Shown here piece by piece: positions 37,862 to 50,627 of a stretch of DNA of 64,000 nucleotides. The notes beneath the pieces were generated by a model. The model made no database searches and was not told the origin of the DNA. It was given only the letters and a program-made list of their open reading frames with translations. The DNA lies in NCBI GenBank assembly GCA_028023455.1, contig JAQFVV010012396.1, positions 12,131,296 through 12,195,295 of the forward strand, written 5' to 3'. The DNA is from Epiperipatus broadwayi. Taxonomy: Eukaryota > Onychophora > Udeonychophora > Euonychophora > Peripatidae. How positions within the stretch are numbered: the first letter of the stretch is position 1; each line of letters begins with the position of its first letter. The translations under genes and the position numbers were made by a program.

Positions 37862-40800
37862 GAAAGTTACATGAAAATTTTTTTTTATTAACCTGATAAA
37901 TGTTTAATAATAATTAAAAATATATTTATTTAAAGTGAATCTTGTCAAATGTAAGACACAAGATATTTGGCACTTGAATATTAAATCATAATTTGATATT
38001 CATAATTACTGACAAAGATAGTAAAGACATGTGAACGGTTATGAGGACCAACTTAAAGAATCATAATTTAGCCAGAATTCAGACATTTTTATATGTATGA
38101 AGTGAGTATGGTGGAATATAAGATTTAAATATATGTAATATTATATTCTAAAATATGTTTTATAAAAAGTGAAAATATATTTAATAAAAAAGAGAAAGAA
38201 ACAAAACCTGTAGCATAGATTGTAGATTATAAAAGGTATAGGGTAAAAAATATTGGATTAATAAGGAGATGATATATAAAATAGTAAAGCAGAAAAAAGA
38301 AAATAAAAAAATATGTTCACTAAAAAAAAATGCACAGAAGCTTAACAATGAATTAAGAAAATAATAAAATAAAGCTATGGAAGATTGGTTATATTTACAA
38401 GTAACAGTTATGCAACACATTGTAAAAAAATATTTAATATCTGCCCCAGAGGTTTGCTGGTTTTTTAAAAATCATTATCAGTTATCCATCTGCAGGCAGT
38501 TTTCTCTCTCAAACACTGACCTCATAAACCTTTTTTTTTAATTTTTTAAAATTTGTTCTTTTATCATTTCTCTAGCTTCAAATATGTATATAATTTTATT
38601 ACTCTTTCATTCTTTATTGTCTTAAGAGTCATTCAGAAATGCATCTTGGAGTCATTTATCTTTTTCAGATGTCTCTATTCATATCTTTTAAAGAATATAT
38701 TAGAAATAAAAGTTGGAAATATAATTTAAGATATTTACATTTAGAAAAAAAAGAGATAAAGTTAGATTAAAATACCATGTGATCAGGTTGAATAAAAATA
38801 ATTATATTAATCTTTAATGAAGTTTAAATCTTTTATTTGGGCTAATAATGATATGATAATCTCTAGCCTAATAAATGATTAGTAATAATTCTAAATGGAT
38901 ATATTTAAAAAGGATGTTGCTAAATGTATGAGTGCAAAAACTTTGGTACTTGTAAATTAAATTGTAGTAATATAATTTCACTCTATCGACAAGTACACTT
39001 TCTTAAAAAAAAATTCACTGTTCTTCTAATTTGCGAATGGCTTATTTTTTTCTTATTGCACCATTTATATATATGTAAAATGCAATATATTTTGCTTCAT
39101 GTGTAAATTTGTTTTTTCTGATTTTATTTTTGGTGTCATATCAAGACAACAGCTATTAGATTCTCAATTACTTCCAGAAAATAAATATTTAATGTTTTAT
39201 TTTAAATATTTTTTGGGTAAATACAAAGCATTATGTGATTAAATAATAAATTAAATGATTATTGTATTTTTGTATTGTCCAGCTTTTTGTTTTAATTAAT
39301 AATTTAGTTTTTTTTAAAAAAAAAAAAAAACAGATTTCTAAAACTAAATAAAATGCACAAATGGCTTGGATTCTGATGTATGGGTATTCTGTTTCATATG
39401 GTACACAACATGCAATTGAATGCATTCAGTAAGATTTTGAACACTTAAACATTACAACATATAGTGTTACCACATTTGTAACATTTTAATAGAGTGTATA
39501 TTATTTGAAACTTCACATATTTTTACTAATAGAATTTAAACCAATCAATAGCCTACATTTCTGTTTTATAAGCTTTAGTTTGCTGTTAAGATATATATAT
39601 ATATTTTAAGTTAAATTATTTAATTTTGAATGGCAAAAAGAAAAAGTTTTCTGAATAATTTAAAAATATTTACTATAATATATATATATTTTTTTTACAA
39701 GTAATTATATATAAATATACTTTTTTATATTTATAAAAACCTTATATAGTAATTTAATAAAATTCTGTTCCTTAAAACTATTACTAAGAACCTGCCATAA
39801 ATTTCGGATTAATCATGAAAATTATTTTGTTTTTATTCATTTATTATTATAATGAGTGTAATTATTATAAGATTTCTAAAATAAAGACACAAACTTTTAA
39901 CATCAAATAGATTATATTAGTAGGACTTAAATAGAAATTAAGTTGTTTTGTTTGACTTGAGATTGCCATGGCATTTGGACAAGAATGGTTGAGTCACATA
40001 TGTTCAGCAGAAACTGGTTGATTTTTTTCTCAATATAGCAATGGATTCAATATTATAAAATTGAGAAGTATTTTGAAAATTTGATATCATTTAAATTTCT
40101 TTTGTATTGTTTATAGTAGCATTTCTTTCTAAATATGTAATAAACTATCAAACTTGATTGAACAAGATTTTTTTTTTTTGGGGGGGGGGGGTGAATTTAT
40201 ATGATTCTAACTTATGTTTATAAAAATTTTGATTAAAGTGGCGTTATTTAAATAAAACAATTATATTAAAGATTCAAACTTTAGCATCAAATGAATTGTA
40301 TTTTTAGTATTTAAATAGAACTGAAGTTGTTAGTTTTGATATGAATTAAACAATGATGATCAAGTCCAAACATGTGCACTATAGAGATTGGTTCAATTTT
40401 TTTTATTAAAGTAATTTTAGATTAAATATTATAAAATTATAGACGACTCTTTAAAGATTTTGTATCACTTCAATTCATTAAATAGACCCACACTAATCTT
40501 ACTCCTTCGTCAACAGAGCATTCTTTATTCATAGCCCAAGAGAGAAAGTGGATTACATCATTATATATATATATATATATATATTAATGCATTCTATAAA
40601 ATGCTTACTGGGAAATATATTTCAAAGAATTACCTCACCCACACATCCATAAAATAATCTTGGCACAACTATAATATCACTTATTTATAATTACTGGTCA
40701 TTGCTAAGCAATTATAAATAAATAATGATGTAGTTATATTACAATGTTTCAACACTATATGGGTTAACAACAGGTTTTATTATGTATTGGTTAGATATTA

Positions 40801-41369
40801 GCCTGCCATACTACAATCTGGAAACAAATCACACACACAAAAATTCAGATAGTTGAAAAACTTCCAATTAAGCTCAGACTGATTTTTTCTCTGATGGCAT
40901 ATGAATAACTAACACAGCCATTCAATATTGTTTTAGCAAGTATATGAATATTTAAATATTTTTTTACAGAGAAAATATATAAAATATACCATGTGCAAAT
41001 GACAAGCATTGATTTCTTCAGTATTTCTGATACTTGAGGAGAGGTTCTAAAATAGTTTTTATTTTGCAATGGGTTACTTGTAGCTTTTATTTTATGCACA
41101 TAGACAACATATATGGAGAAAAGTATCTGCTGGGCAGTGAGTTTACACATTGAATTGGATTATATTTTAAAAATCAAAATATTGTTGAAAATATCTATGC
41201 AAGTTTTTTTTTCTTTTTAAGTAACTGCCTCAGAAAATCATAATTACTGGCTGGTAAATAAGTATTCCTAGCTAAATAATAAAAGTAAAATCATGAAAAC
41301 CTCATCAGGTGGCAATTAATTAGTTTGAAGAATAATGGGATGTAAGATATAAACAAAGAATACTGATTT
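37862..41369. other. AT-rich spacer
   Basis: Contains T12G12 (40168-40191), a (TA)n tract near 40562, and a short family A-like stretch at about 38635-38680 (AATGCATCTTGGAGTCATTT). The 101-codon frame 40845-41150 (-) has no recognised domain. Confidence 0.45.
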
Positions 41370-41384
41370 AGAACAAATGTAGAT

Positions 41385-41627
41385 ATGGAGAGGAAATGGG
41401 TTTGTAAAACTAATGATAAACAAACTAATTACAAATGTAATAGAGAAAAAGGAGTCAAAAGAATTTATAAAAGTGTAGTAAAAAAGGAAGAAATTGTTAA
41501 AATTGAATATTTAAATATGCAATGTGGTAGGAGATCAGAAAAGTGTCTGGAATTAAACAAAGCAGTTAAAAACGAAGAGCTTGAAGTGTTAGCAAGAGTG
41601 GAAACACATCTAAGAGAAGAAGAATAA
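41385..41627 (+). pseudogene. LINE endonuclease N-terminal fragment
   Basis: An 80-codon open frame. Its first half is basic with two cysteines (CKTNDKQTNYKC). The second half has the APE-endonuclease opening: a beta strand IEYLNMQCG, then a helix ELNKAVKNEELEVLARVETH that carries the equivalent of the catalytic Glu in xETH. It ends at TAA 41625-41627, and the rest of the domain continues in other frames. Confidence 0.7.
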
Positions 41628-43355
41628 TCTATACTGGAAGACTTGGTATGGCAGAGTATAAATAGAAAAGAAAAAAGAGGTAGTAGTATAGGAGTTATAT
41701 CAAAAAAATATTTAAATATTGTTAAGTGTCAAGAACAACATTTGTGATTTGAGATATGGTCATGAAGAAAAGAATAAATTATGGCTATAGTGTATATTTC
41801 CACTGGAGATAGTCAAACTATAATGGAGTGGATCAGTAATATATATGAACGCCTAGTTAAGGATACACAGAGGTTCAAAAAAAGGGTAAAAAATAATGGT
41901 TATAGAGGATATAAATGGGCATATTAAATAAATTGATGACATGGATAACAAGAATGGACAGCTTTGAAAATTTTTTGTCAGTGAATTTGAGCATTGGAAA
42001 TTTATCAAATATTTATGGGGGACAATACACATAATAGATTATATATTCGTAGAGAAAAAGGGAATGAATAAAGTATGAAAAATTAAAGTGTTTGATAAAG
42101 AAGAGAGAATGTATAATAGTGATCATAATTTCTTTATAATAAAAATCATAATGTGATGGACAATAGTAATAAAAGTAGAAAAGATAATGAAAGATGTGGA
42201 TGGAGAATGAATGATAAGAATAAGTTAGAAGAATACAAAATAAAAATAAAAGAAATCATAAAATAGTTTGTTGGGGATAAATATAAGGACTGGTGTGGTG
42301 AAGTAGAAAAAGTAGCAAATACAAGTTTTAGGTGTGAATATTCAGAAGAATAAAAGTAATAGAAAGATGAGAATTAGTAAAAGTGTAAAGAGAGGTGGGG
42401 GGAACATGCAGAAAATATAAATGTGCTATTAAAACAAAGAAAATGAAAAGATGTTAGTATTAAATGGGAAAATTATTTTTTTTAAAAAGAAGTTGGCTAA
42501 AATAGATAATTATAAAGAGAGAATGAAATTAAATAGTAAATTATTGAAGAAAAAGTGGAAGAGACAGGAGTAAAAAATGTTGGAAATATATTAAAAGAAA
42601 GAATGTAAGGGAGAAATTGTACTACTAAATGATGAGAAGAAAGAGTGTAGCTCTAGCGAAGAATTAGAGACAATCTTAAATAAGTATGTAATGGATATAG
42701 AAAAGATATTAGATGTGAAGGACTGAGTGATAACAAACATAAAAGAATATAGTAATGGAAATATTAGGTTTATAAAAAATGAATTGAATGAGGCAGGGAA
42801 GAAATTGAAAAGTGGAAAAGCAAGACATTTAGATGGATGAACAGCAAGATGGGGATGAATTTAGAAAATAGGACAAATTAAATATATTAGCATGTTTTAA
42901 TAAGATGGCACAGAAGAGAGAATTTTCAGATAGCTGGAATAATACAAGAAAAAAAATACAAGAATAAGTCTATTATTTAAAGAAAAGGGCAAGAATAATA
43001 GAAAATTAAACAATTATAGATTGAAAGCAGGATCATCAGTATTATATAAAATTTGTGCATATATGGTGTCTGGAAGGGTGGCAAAATTGATGGAAGAAAA
43101 TAATGCAAGGACATTTTTGATTGGATAGGCATATATGGAACAGTTTATTTGTAATCACATAACTTAGAAATACAGAAAGACAGTTATATACAGTCTTTAT
43201 AGATATAGAGAAGGCATGTGATAAAATAAATAAAAATAGATTATGAATAAGTTTAGTAAATTTGTGAATGAACGGAGCTTTAGTAAATCTTATTAAGAGA
43301 TTGTATGAAAATACATATCAATTAGGAAATATAAAATCAATTAGTTAAAAGTTGG

Positions 43356-43833
43356 ATGGAACTAAGGCAAGGATGCTCTATGTTACCTATTTTGTTTTTG
43401 TTATATTTGAGAAAAATGGAGATAGCAATAGAAAGACTAGGAAGAGAGGTAGAGATACTATTAATAGATGGTAAGGGAGTGTATATATTATCAGGTCTTT
43501 TATTTGCTGATATTTTCTTGTGCACAGAAAGTAGAAAAAATATGGAAATTATGCTGAAGATGAGTGCAAGAGTGGGTAAAGTGATGGAGATTAAATTTAG
43601 AGAAGTAAAATCAAAAGTAATGATGATAAATGCTAGGGAATAAGAAGAGAAAAAAAAATTTATATGGTGATATAATGTTAAATGTGGTGAATAAGTATAA
43701 CTATATGGAAATTGTCTTAAGTAATCAGAGAAATTGCTTGGATAAATGGGAGGAAAAATTGAAAAATGAAGCAAAGAAAAGAAAGGAACTGATAAATAAA
43801 TTAATAGTGTTTCATATAATAAATATGATGTAG
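43356..43833 (+). pseudogene. LINE RT palm and thumb fragments
   Basis: Two overlapping frames (43356-43643 and 43630-43833) cover RT block LLFADIFLCTESRKNMEIML through KSKVMMINA and then NKYNYMEIVLSNQ...DKWEEKL. The order fits palm, thumb and the YxYLGxxLS turn followed by the CxxKW-type helix of non-LTR RTs. The catalytic box reads F-A-D-I instead of F-A-D-D, as if one codon were deleted, so this copy is catalytically dead. Confidence 0.75.
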
Positions 43834-43902
43834 CTACAATTGTATGGAAGGAATGGCAGTAGCAGGGTTAACTTATGGTAACAATGAGTTGAGTTATTAA
43901 AA

Positions 43903-44310
43903 CAGGCAAAACTCTCTGTATGTATTGCCACTCAGTGCAAGCCAGACTAATTAATTAATATATGCTAGAAGACTTGTGCATAAAATCCCTATCTAGTGCC
44001 TACTCATTCAATAACCCCAGATTAGTTTCTGTCTTATGACCTTCATCAGCAAGGAGGCCTTGGATCTGTGAGCACTGTAGCTAGATCTTAAGATCTAATA
44101 CAACTCTCCAGCAGCCACCTTTTATCATTAGATCCTAAGATCTAGGTGCAGTGCTCTCAGATCCAAGGCTCCTTGCTGATGAAGGCCACAAGCCAAAAAC
44201 TAATCTGGGGTTATTGAATGAGTAGGCACTAGATGGGGATTTTATGCACAAGCCTTCTGGCATCCATTGATTACTCTGGTTTGCTCTGAGTGGCAGTACA
44301 TATAAGCAAG
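43903..44310. mobile_element. Family C palindromic (foldback) element
   Basis: Arms of about 180 bp (43903-about 44100 and about 44130-44310) are inverted copies. GCCACTCAGTGCAAGCCAGA pairs with CTGGTTTGCTCTGAGTGGC, GACCTTCATCAGCAAGGAG with CTCCTTGCTGATGAAGGCC, and CTAGATCTTAAGATCTAA with TTAGATCCTAAGATCTAG. A spacer of about 30 bp separates them. One arm matches the 193-bp element at 52284-52476. It sits inside the LINE, so it inserted afterwards. The minus-strand 64-codon frame here is a by-product. Confidence 0.9.
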
Positions 44311-45240
44311 CATAAGAAATGGTGATCATATGATGTTTATTGAGTTATGTGTTAGTAAAGGGGTGTTATATTATTAAAAAAAAATATGAAGAGAAGTAGG
44401 AAGACATTCAAGGAAAAGTGGGATGGTCAAGTTTTTATATGAGAGATGTAAAATAAAAATGTTTGGTAGATTGCAATTTATGGATAATAATAAAATAATA
44501 AAATAGTATTTAATTAGGTTATGAGTAAAGGACAGGCAAGTAGATGGATGAGAAAAGTAGTATGGTATGCAGAAGATATGAATAGACTTTATGTCAGTAT
44601 ATTTAATCAAAAGGTGAGATTATTATATTAGTATAATTGTTGAGTGTTATAGTAACAAGGAATGGGAATAGAAGAATAGATACATTAATAAAAAATAGGG
44701 AGTTGAAAAGATGGAGAGTAAAACGAGTTTAAATATATATATATTGGGTATGAATTTATTTATGATAATAGCGAGGAAAGTAGTTTACTGTTTAAAGCTT
44801 AAGCAGGATCATTAACAACAAGGGAATATACACATAAATGGAGAAATGTGCATTATTTAGTCTGCAAATTGTGCAAGGAAGTCATGGAAAATATTAAGCA
44901 TCTATTAATTGAATGTAAATACTTACAAGCAGAAAAAATATAAATAATGAAGTTGTGGGAGAATAAATGTAAACAGTAATTATACAGAAAATGGGTTCTT
45001 GATTTTTATGCTGGGTTTGGTAAAAAATAAGGGGGATTTAGATGTAAATGTCATAGGGCGGACAAAGATAATGCTGTGGAAATGGGATGGAGCAGGATAA
45101 AAAAGAATATGGGGAAAACTTAGAATGTGGAATGGAAAGGGAAGATAAGATGGCTAACAGGTTTTTCTGGGCATAGTGGCTCAGAGATTCCTGACTCCGA
45201 AAAAGGAGAAGCCATAGTGCATCGCATGTCTTTTTCGTTT

Positions 45241-47317
45241 CTTTAAAGGGATGAAATTTTTTTATTTTTATGCAGGCTACTTGAAGGGTGGATATTTTAC
45301 TTACGGGTTCTGCATTAATTATTAATAATAATTTGAATCTTATTAAATTTGTTTGGTTCTTTTTACATTATTAGCATTTTATAGCACAATCGCTATAAAA
45401 TCTAACATCTAAACAAAAATAATAAGTTATATGCTCGTTGAAAAATTCTACCCAATTGAAGCAAAAATATTGACTTAAAACATAGTTTAAAAAGTAACTG
45501 AAAATCAATAGTATAATCTCTTAAATGATGCAAATTATTTAAGACTATTTTATTTAGCTACATATAAATCAATCCAGCCATCTATCTAACATCTATTCAT
45601 TCATTTAACTTTCAGTGGTTAGCTATTTCATTTTGTACTTAGCAAAACTAACGATTTTGAATATTAAAAGAGAAAAGAGAGTTTCTAAGTTAGATAAAAA
45701 CGTTTATTTAAATTAAAATATTTTCTAAGATATATAAATTTATATTTATCTTTTCATTATAAATTAGTCGAATACATTAAAAAATGGTGACGTGTTCAAA
45801 CCGATAATAGTGGCTGAAACTAATGCTAATAACTACTCAATTTGTGAGTCAATGAGTCGTAATGAGTTTAATTACCGAGTCGTTGATCAAAAGCCAAATA
45901 TTTTATTAGCAGACTGTCATTTTGACTGTAGACTATAAATTAGTTGACAATTTTATCATGCACTTAATTTTTCTATGTTCGTGTAATTTATTGCTAACAT
46001 TATTAATTAGACTTTAATTTATTTAATTAAGAATGGAAACAAAATTATATTACACAATTAAGAGAATTCTACTTTTATCAAATTAATGAACACTATATGA
46101 CAAGAATACTAAAACTTATAGTTATTTTTTCAAACACTATCATTCATTAAAAACATTACTTAAAACAAAACATCAAAATATTTATTTAAAAACCTGTTCT
46201 GAATTACGCTGTATAAAATTAAAATTTGATTTATAAGAATGTACAAACTTTATTCACAATAGTTTTACAAGTCTTCAATTCTGTTTAAATATTATTTTAT
46301 AATGCTTTGTGATAAAATGTTACTAAATCAGACTCACAATAAATATATAAAACATGTATATCATTTAATCTTTTCTACCCCCCCCCCCCATACATATCAA
46401 GAATTGCCGTAATAAATTCATACAGTTAGCTATTTAAACAAAATAATGCTTGGTTTGATCTTGGATGTGACACTTTTGTATACATTATGAATTTTTATTA
46501 ATACTTAAATGTAATAATAGATATAGAGAAAAGCTTTCATAAAATATTCTTCCAACTTAATTTTCATATTTAAATTTCAGGCAAATTAACAATAATAGCA
46601 TATATATATATATTCACTCCCACCTACATATAGTTGATCGTTGTCATTTATCGCTTGGATGTGTCAGCTTGGGTTTTGGGCAGTTCTTAAAATTCAAAAT
46701 GGCCGTCAGCGCATACTAAATCAATACCAGCTTTGCTCTATACATTCTTTATATATCTATTATTACATTTTAGTTTGAGTTAAAGCTTATTATTTTATAG
46801 TTATATTATCACTCAAATCCTTCATAGCCTGATTTTTAACAGTAATAAACAAGATTTAGAAATGATCAAGCCATATCTATAGTTTTTCCTTGGTAAATAT
46901 TTGTAAATAAAATATGATTTTTTTAAAAAGTTTTTCATATACATATATTTCAAGTTTACCATTTGTTTTCATTTCTTTGCAACCACTTAATATAAAAATT
47001 TCCTGTTGTTTATATTTTATATAATAATGATTTATTATATTTTAATTTTACATTAAAATGTTTGTGTTTACATTACATAGATACAATGACATCAATAATG
47101 ATTTTACAACCAAAAACATCATGATTCCTACCTAGATTACACAATGCCTTTCAAGAACAAACTATTTATTCCACTTCTGCCACCTATCATAAGCTTGAGT
47201 ATTCAATAGATTCTACATGATAGTGCTTATTATATTCATATCCAATACTAATCTATCCATATCTTTAGAACAAATAAATACTAGTATTTTGTAAATATTG
47301 AAATTTAAGATGTAATT
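45241..47317. other. AT-rich spacer with one GC-richer patch
   Basis: C12 at 46378-46389. The patch at about 46640-46735 is less AT-rich and contains CAAAATGGCCGTCAGCGC, but no frame or exon structure could be supported. Confidence 0.45.
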
Positions 47318-47530
47318 AAAGGGGATTTGAACACAGACTTTTAAGCTTTCTTCAGCTATCCTCTTCATCTTATATAACCAATACACATGACACACACCCA
47401 TCATGTGTGTAGTCATGCATATTGATTATATATCACACATCATGTGTATGGTCATGCATATTGGTTATATAAGATGGAGAAAATAGCTGAAGGAAGCTTG
47501 AAACTCTGTCTTCAAATCCCCTTTAATTCC
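47318..47530. mobile_element. Family A palindromic terminal arms
   Basis: AATTAAAGGGGATTTGAACA, then CAGACTTTTAAGC, pairs with GCTTGAAACTCTGTCTTCAA, then ATCCCCTTTAATT. The inner CTTCATCTTATATAACCAAT pairs with ATTGGTTATATAAGATGGAG. Arms are about 80 bp, with a second small repeat of CATGTGT/GTCATGCATATTG in the centre. The ends match the right end of the 53510-53660 copy. Confidence 0.8.
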
Positions 47531-48100
47531 ATATCTTTAGAACAGTTTTTGTTTTATGAACACCAGTAAGATTTAAATGCACTAAATTAGGATTTAAGTA
47601 CTTCAGTGACAAAAGTCACGAGTTAAAAACAAGGATGTCATGTGCAGGTATATAAACTGCATGGGTCACAATAGCATTTCATCAGGGAGGGGGTGCCATG
47701 TCACAATAATAATTAATAAAATTTATAATATTCTGGTTGTAAATATATTTTATTTAAAAATGAGTTACTTTTTTATTTAGTTTAGTAAAAATTGCTCAAA
47801 ATATACTCCATATTATATACTCACTCTATCATTGCACTAGACCTGTGCCATGTCATCATGATAATTAATAAAATTTACATGTATATAAAAATATATAGAT
47901 ATCTGAATTTTTTTTATTTCAAATATTCTAATTTTATAAAAAATAACACATTAATATTAATAATTTATTTTAAAATAAACTTATTTAAAAAATATTGCCT
48001 TGTAATAATTATGGTAATTCTGAAGTATGATGGACAACAATTATGCAGTAGGTAAATACACTTCTCAATCATATTTTATAAATATTAATGTAAAAAAAAT
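47531..48100. other. AT-rich spacer, nothing recognised
   Basis: The 87-codon frame 47792-48055 (+) is F/I/Y/K-rich and matches no family I know. Confidence 0.5.
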
Positions 48101-48176
48101 GTATTTGGTATAGCATAGTGGTAGAACATTTGATTCTAAAATATTGCTTCCCAGGATCAAATCCAATGCGGTCTCA
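48101..48176 (+). repeat. tRNA-like sequence, probable tRNA pseudogene or SINE head
   Basis: A-box TAGCATAGTGG (48111-48121) and B-box GGATCAAATCC (48154-48164) are spaced as in a tRNA gene. The anticodon arm does not form a clean 5-bp stem, and the acceptor stem is poor. A T-run follows downstream (48182-48189), which could act as a pol III terminator. It is unrelated in sequence to the three minus-strand SINE copies. Confidence 0.45.
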
Positions 48177-48766
48177 AAATGTTTTTTTTAAATATTGATC
48201 TGCTTTTCCTTGGATTTGAACTGTCATGGGGTTTGTTACCTAGTTAAAAACTTGTAATTGATCCATAATATTACCCAAATATATCCAAAAATTATTGTTT
48301 TTAATTGTCGGCTGTTCAAATTTAAGGACATTATTAACAATCATTATTTTTTAAAAAGATATTGTACATCAAAATAATTACTTCTTAACAAATTTCATTA
48401 TATCAATATTATATCATTTAATCCTACTCTGTTAAATGTAGCAAATATATAACATCATTTAAAAGCTTTTTTAGAAAATCACACTACTGGGAAAGTACCT
48501 AAAACATATGTTATCTTGTGCAGCAAAATAAGCACACTGCATAACATATATATATAATAAAGTATAGTACATACAATATGATTAAGTTATTAACAGTTTA
48601 ATGTAAATATATTATTATTGAATGAATATAACTTATTGAAAATGTGACTTTGAAACAAATAATAATTATTTTTAACAAACTAATTGACATGCCAGTAAAG
48701 TTGATTTATTGTTGCCATTAATTATAACTATTTTACTCTAGAAAAGATAATGGAGACAAGCCATGA
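48177..48766. other. AT-rich spacer, nothing recognised
   Basis: Only (TA)n tracts and homopolymers were seen. Confidence 0.5.
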
Positions 48767-48949
48767 TGTAGGAATAAAAAAAATGAACTTGTCTTTTTTC
48801 TTCATGGGAAGAATGGAGCTCCAAGATTATCTAAACTTTGGAGGCAAATCACAAAAGGTGCCATTGCACATTGTATCACAAAAAATCAGATCATAGCTAG
48901 AGATAATCCAAGTAGGGCCTCTATAGACCATCTTAGCCTTATGTTTTAG
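48767..48949 (+). other. Unrecognised coding-like open frame 1
   Basis: A 60-codon stop-to-stop frame whose translation has normal amino-acid composition, unlike the K/I/N/F-rich chance frames around it. It includes LHGKNGAPRLSKLWRQITKG and ARDNPSRASIDHLSLMF. There is no in-frame ATG at its start. I do not recognise a domain. It could be an exon, a fragment of a transposase, or chance in a locally less AT-rich patch. Confidence 0.3.
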
Positions 48950-48991
48950 ATTGTAAAGATAGGTAAACTGTAATTAGAATTAATTATATAA

Positions 48992-49147
48992 GATTATGTT
49001 GAAAAGTCTATTATTCATGTAGTGCATATCGATTTACCTAAAAAGGAGTCTGGTCACATGTTTTTAGAATCATATTATTTATCATGTGGAGAGAAAATTT
49101 CTAGAAGTTATTTTGTGGGTACCAACGTTAGAAAATTTAATATGTAA
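48992..49147 (+). other. Unrecognised coding-like open frame 2
   Basis: A 51-codon stop-to-stop frame, 42 bp after the previous one. It includes IIHVVHIDLPKKESGHMF and SCGEKISRSYFVGTNVRKF. An AATAAA lies about 10 bp after its stop (near 49155). The composition looks protein-like, but no family is recognised. The two frames together may be remnants of one gene or mobile element. Confidence 0.3.
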
Positions 49148-50627
49148 TTAAAAAAATAAAAGTGAAAATAATTATAATTTTCTAATGTTTTATCATTTCT
49201 GCATCTTTTGTTAAATTTTTATAAAATTAATTTTGTTTTTATTTTACAATTTTGATTTCATGGAATTGGAGGCACTGAAATTTATTTTGCATAAAGACAC
49301 TTCTTAATTATGTCAGCCCTAGTTTAACTCTTTTTAAGCCAGATTATACTATTTAGCTATAGAATTTATTTTTTGTATAGATTCATTTCAGAATATTACC
49401 TTAGACAGACAGATAAATGAAGACCTATGCTTCGTCCAGTGAATGCAAAAAAAAAGAGATAAAACCCTGTCCTCCAAGTTCATCTATGAAGAAACGTAGG
49501 AATGTGAAAGCTTTTTCAAATACCCAGGCAACCAGAACAATCACTATACACTTTCCATACAATTTAATTTAGTTTTATATAAAAATAATCACCGATTTTA
49601 CACCAAACATTGTAACAAGTTAAACAAACTGCTTGTACCCTAATCTATCCCTTAAATAAAATTTATTTAGAATAAAGATTAGTCATTTTCACAGTTAACA
49701 TGTTTATGATGTGATATCATATGATTTACATTTAAAAATTACTTTAGAAATCAAATATATATTTATTGCATAAACCTGTTAGTCAAAAATAAAATCAGTC
49801 TTTAATCAATGCTTTGTTATGTTTATGTTCTTTTATAGTATTATCCTAATCAATTCTAAAACCTTGGTTCTCATTTCTCATCTAGTATCATACTAACTTA
49901 ACATAGACATCAGTAACTTGTTTGTAAATCCCTCCCCTAGCCATCCAGTACACATTTCCTATCCTCCTTTTTTCAACTAATGTTCACAATACTCTATGAT
50001 AAAGACTAAAAAGGTGACTTCTTACATGAAGTGCAAAAATCGTTAATTTATTAGAAGCACAACCTATTAGTCGTTTAATAAAAAAATTGACAAATACTAT
50101 AAAGTAATATTTAAATATAGAACCCTTGGGCCAATCAGCATTCATACGCTGTTATTATACATGTGTGACTTTTAATAAAGATTAAATTTTATAAAATAGT
50201 TTAAATATTTTATTTAATGATAAAGTACATTTTGATTAACCATTATTATCAAAATAAATTATTAAAATTTGATAAAGTTTTGCTGTTCTCAGAATTCAAA
50301 TTATTATTCTCATTAATAATAATTTTCTCAGAAAGTAAAAAGACATTTAAATAAACTAGCATGAGAATTACTGAAACAAATCGATAGTAAGCTAAAAATA
50401 ACTGACAGCCAGGGATACAACAATTAAAAAAGAACGGAAAAATCAATAAAATTTAATTCATTATCATAATACGACCTGAAAGAATAAAAAAATTTTTTTC
50501 TAAAATCATCGGAGAGAAAAAAAAATCTGAAACTCCATTTATTATTCCATTTAATAAACCAAACAATTTAATTCACTTTTAAAATAATCCTAAAAAAAAT
50601 CTAGGTGACTATTTTGGAATATATATT
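49148..50627. other. AT-rich spacer, nothing recognised
   Basis: No structure beyond homopolymers was seen. The 65-codon frame 50249-50446 (-) has no motif. Confidence 0.5.

Larger units (their letters stand above)
41370..45240 (+). mobile_element. Decayed APE-type LINE, split by an insertion
   Basis: A plus-strand non-LTR retrotransposon spread over many frames. Endonuclease traces: the EYLNMQCGRR start (about 41500), EDINGHI (41904-41927) and NSDHNF with the conserved SDH (42118-42126). RT traces: SGKARHLDG (about 42815), AGSSVLYKIC (about 43030), FIDIEKACDKI (43197-43229) and LLFADIFLCTES, where one Asp of the FADD box is lost (43503-43514). A C-terminal zinc knuckle, VCKLCKEVMENIKHLLIEC (CX2CX8HX4C, 44863-44916), follows. 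A foldback element at 43903-44310 interrupts it after LTYGNN. It is a different clade from the RTE copies, probably CR1/I/Jockey-like, but placement needs a tree. Confidence 0.85.

Noticed and set aside
44135-44329. 64-codon minus-strand frame with normal composition
   Set aside because: It lies entirely in one arm of the family C palindrome and partly repeats in inverted form; no independent evidence of coding.
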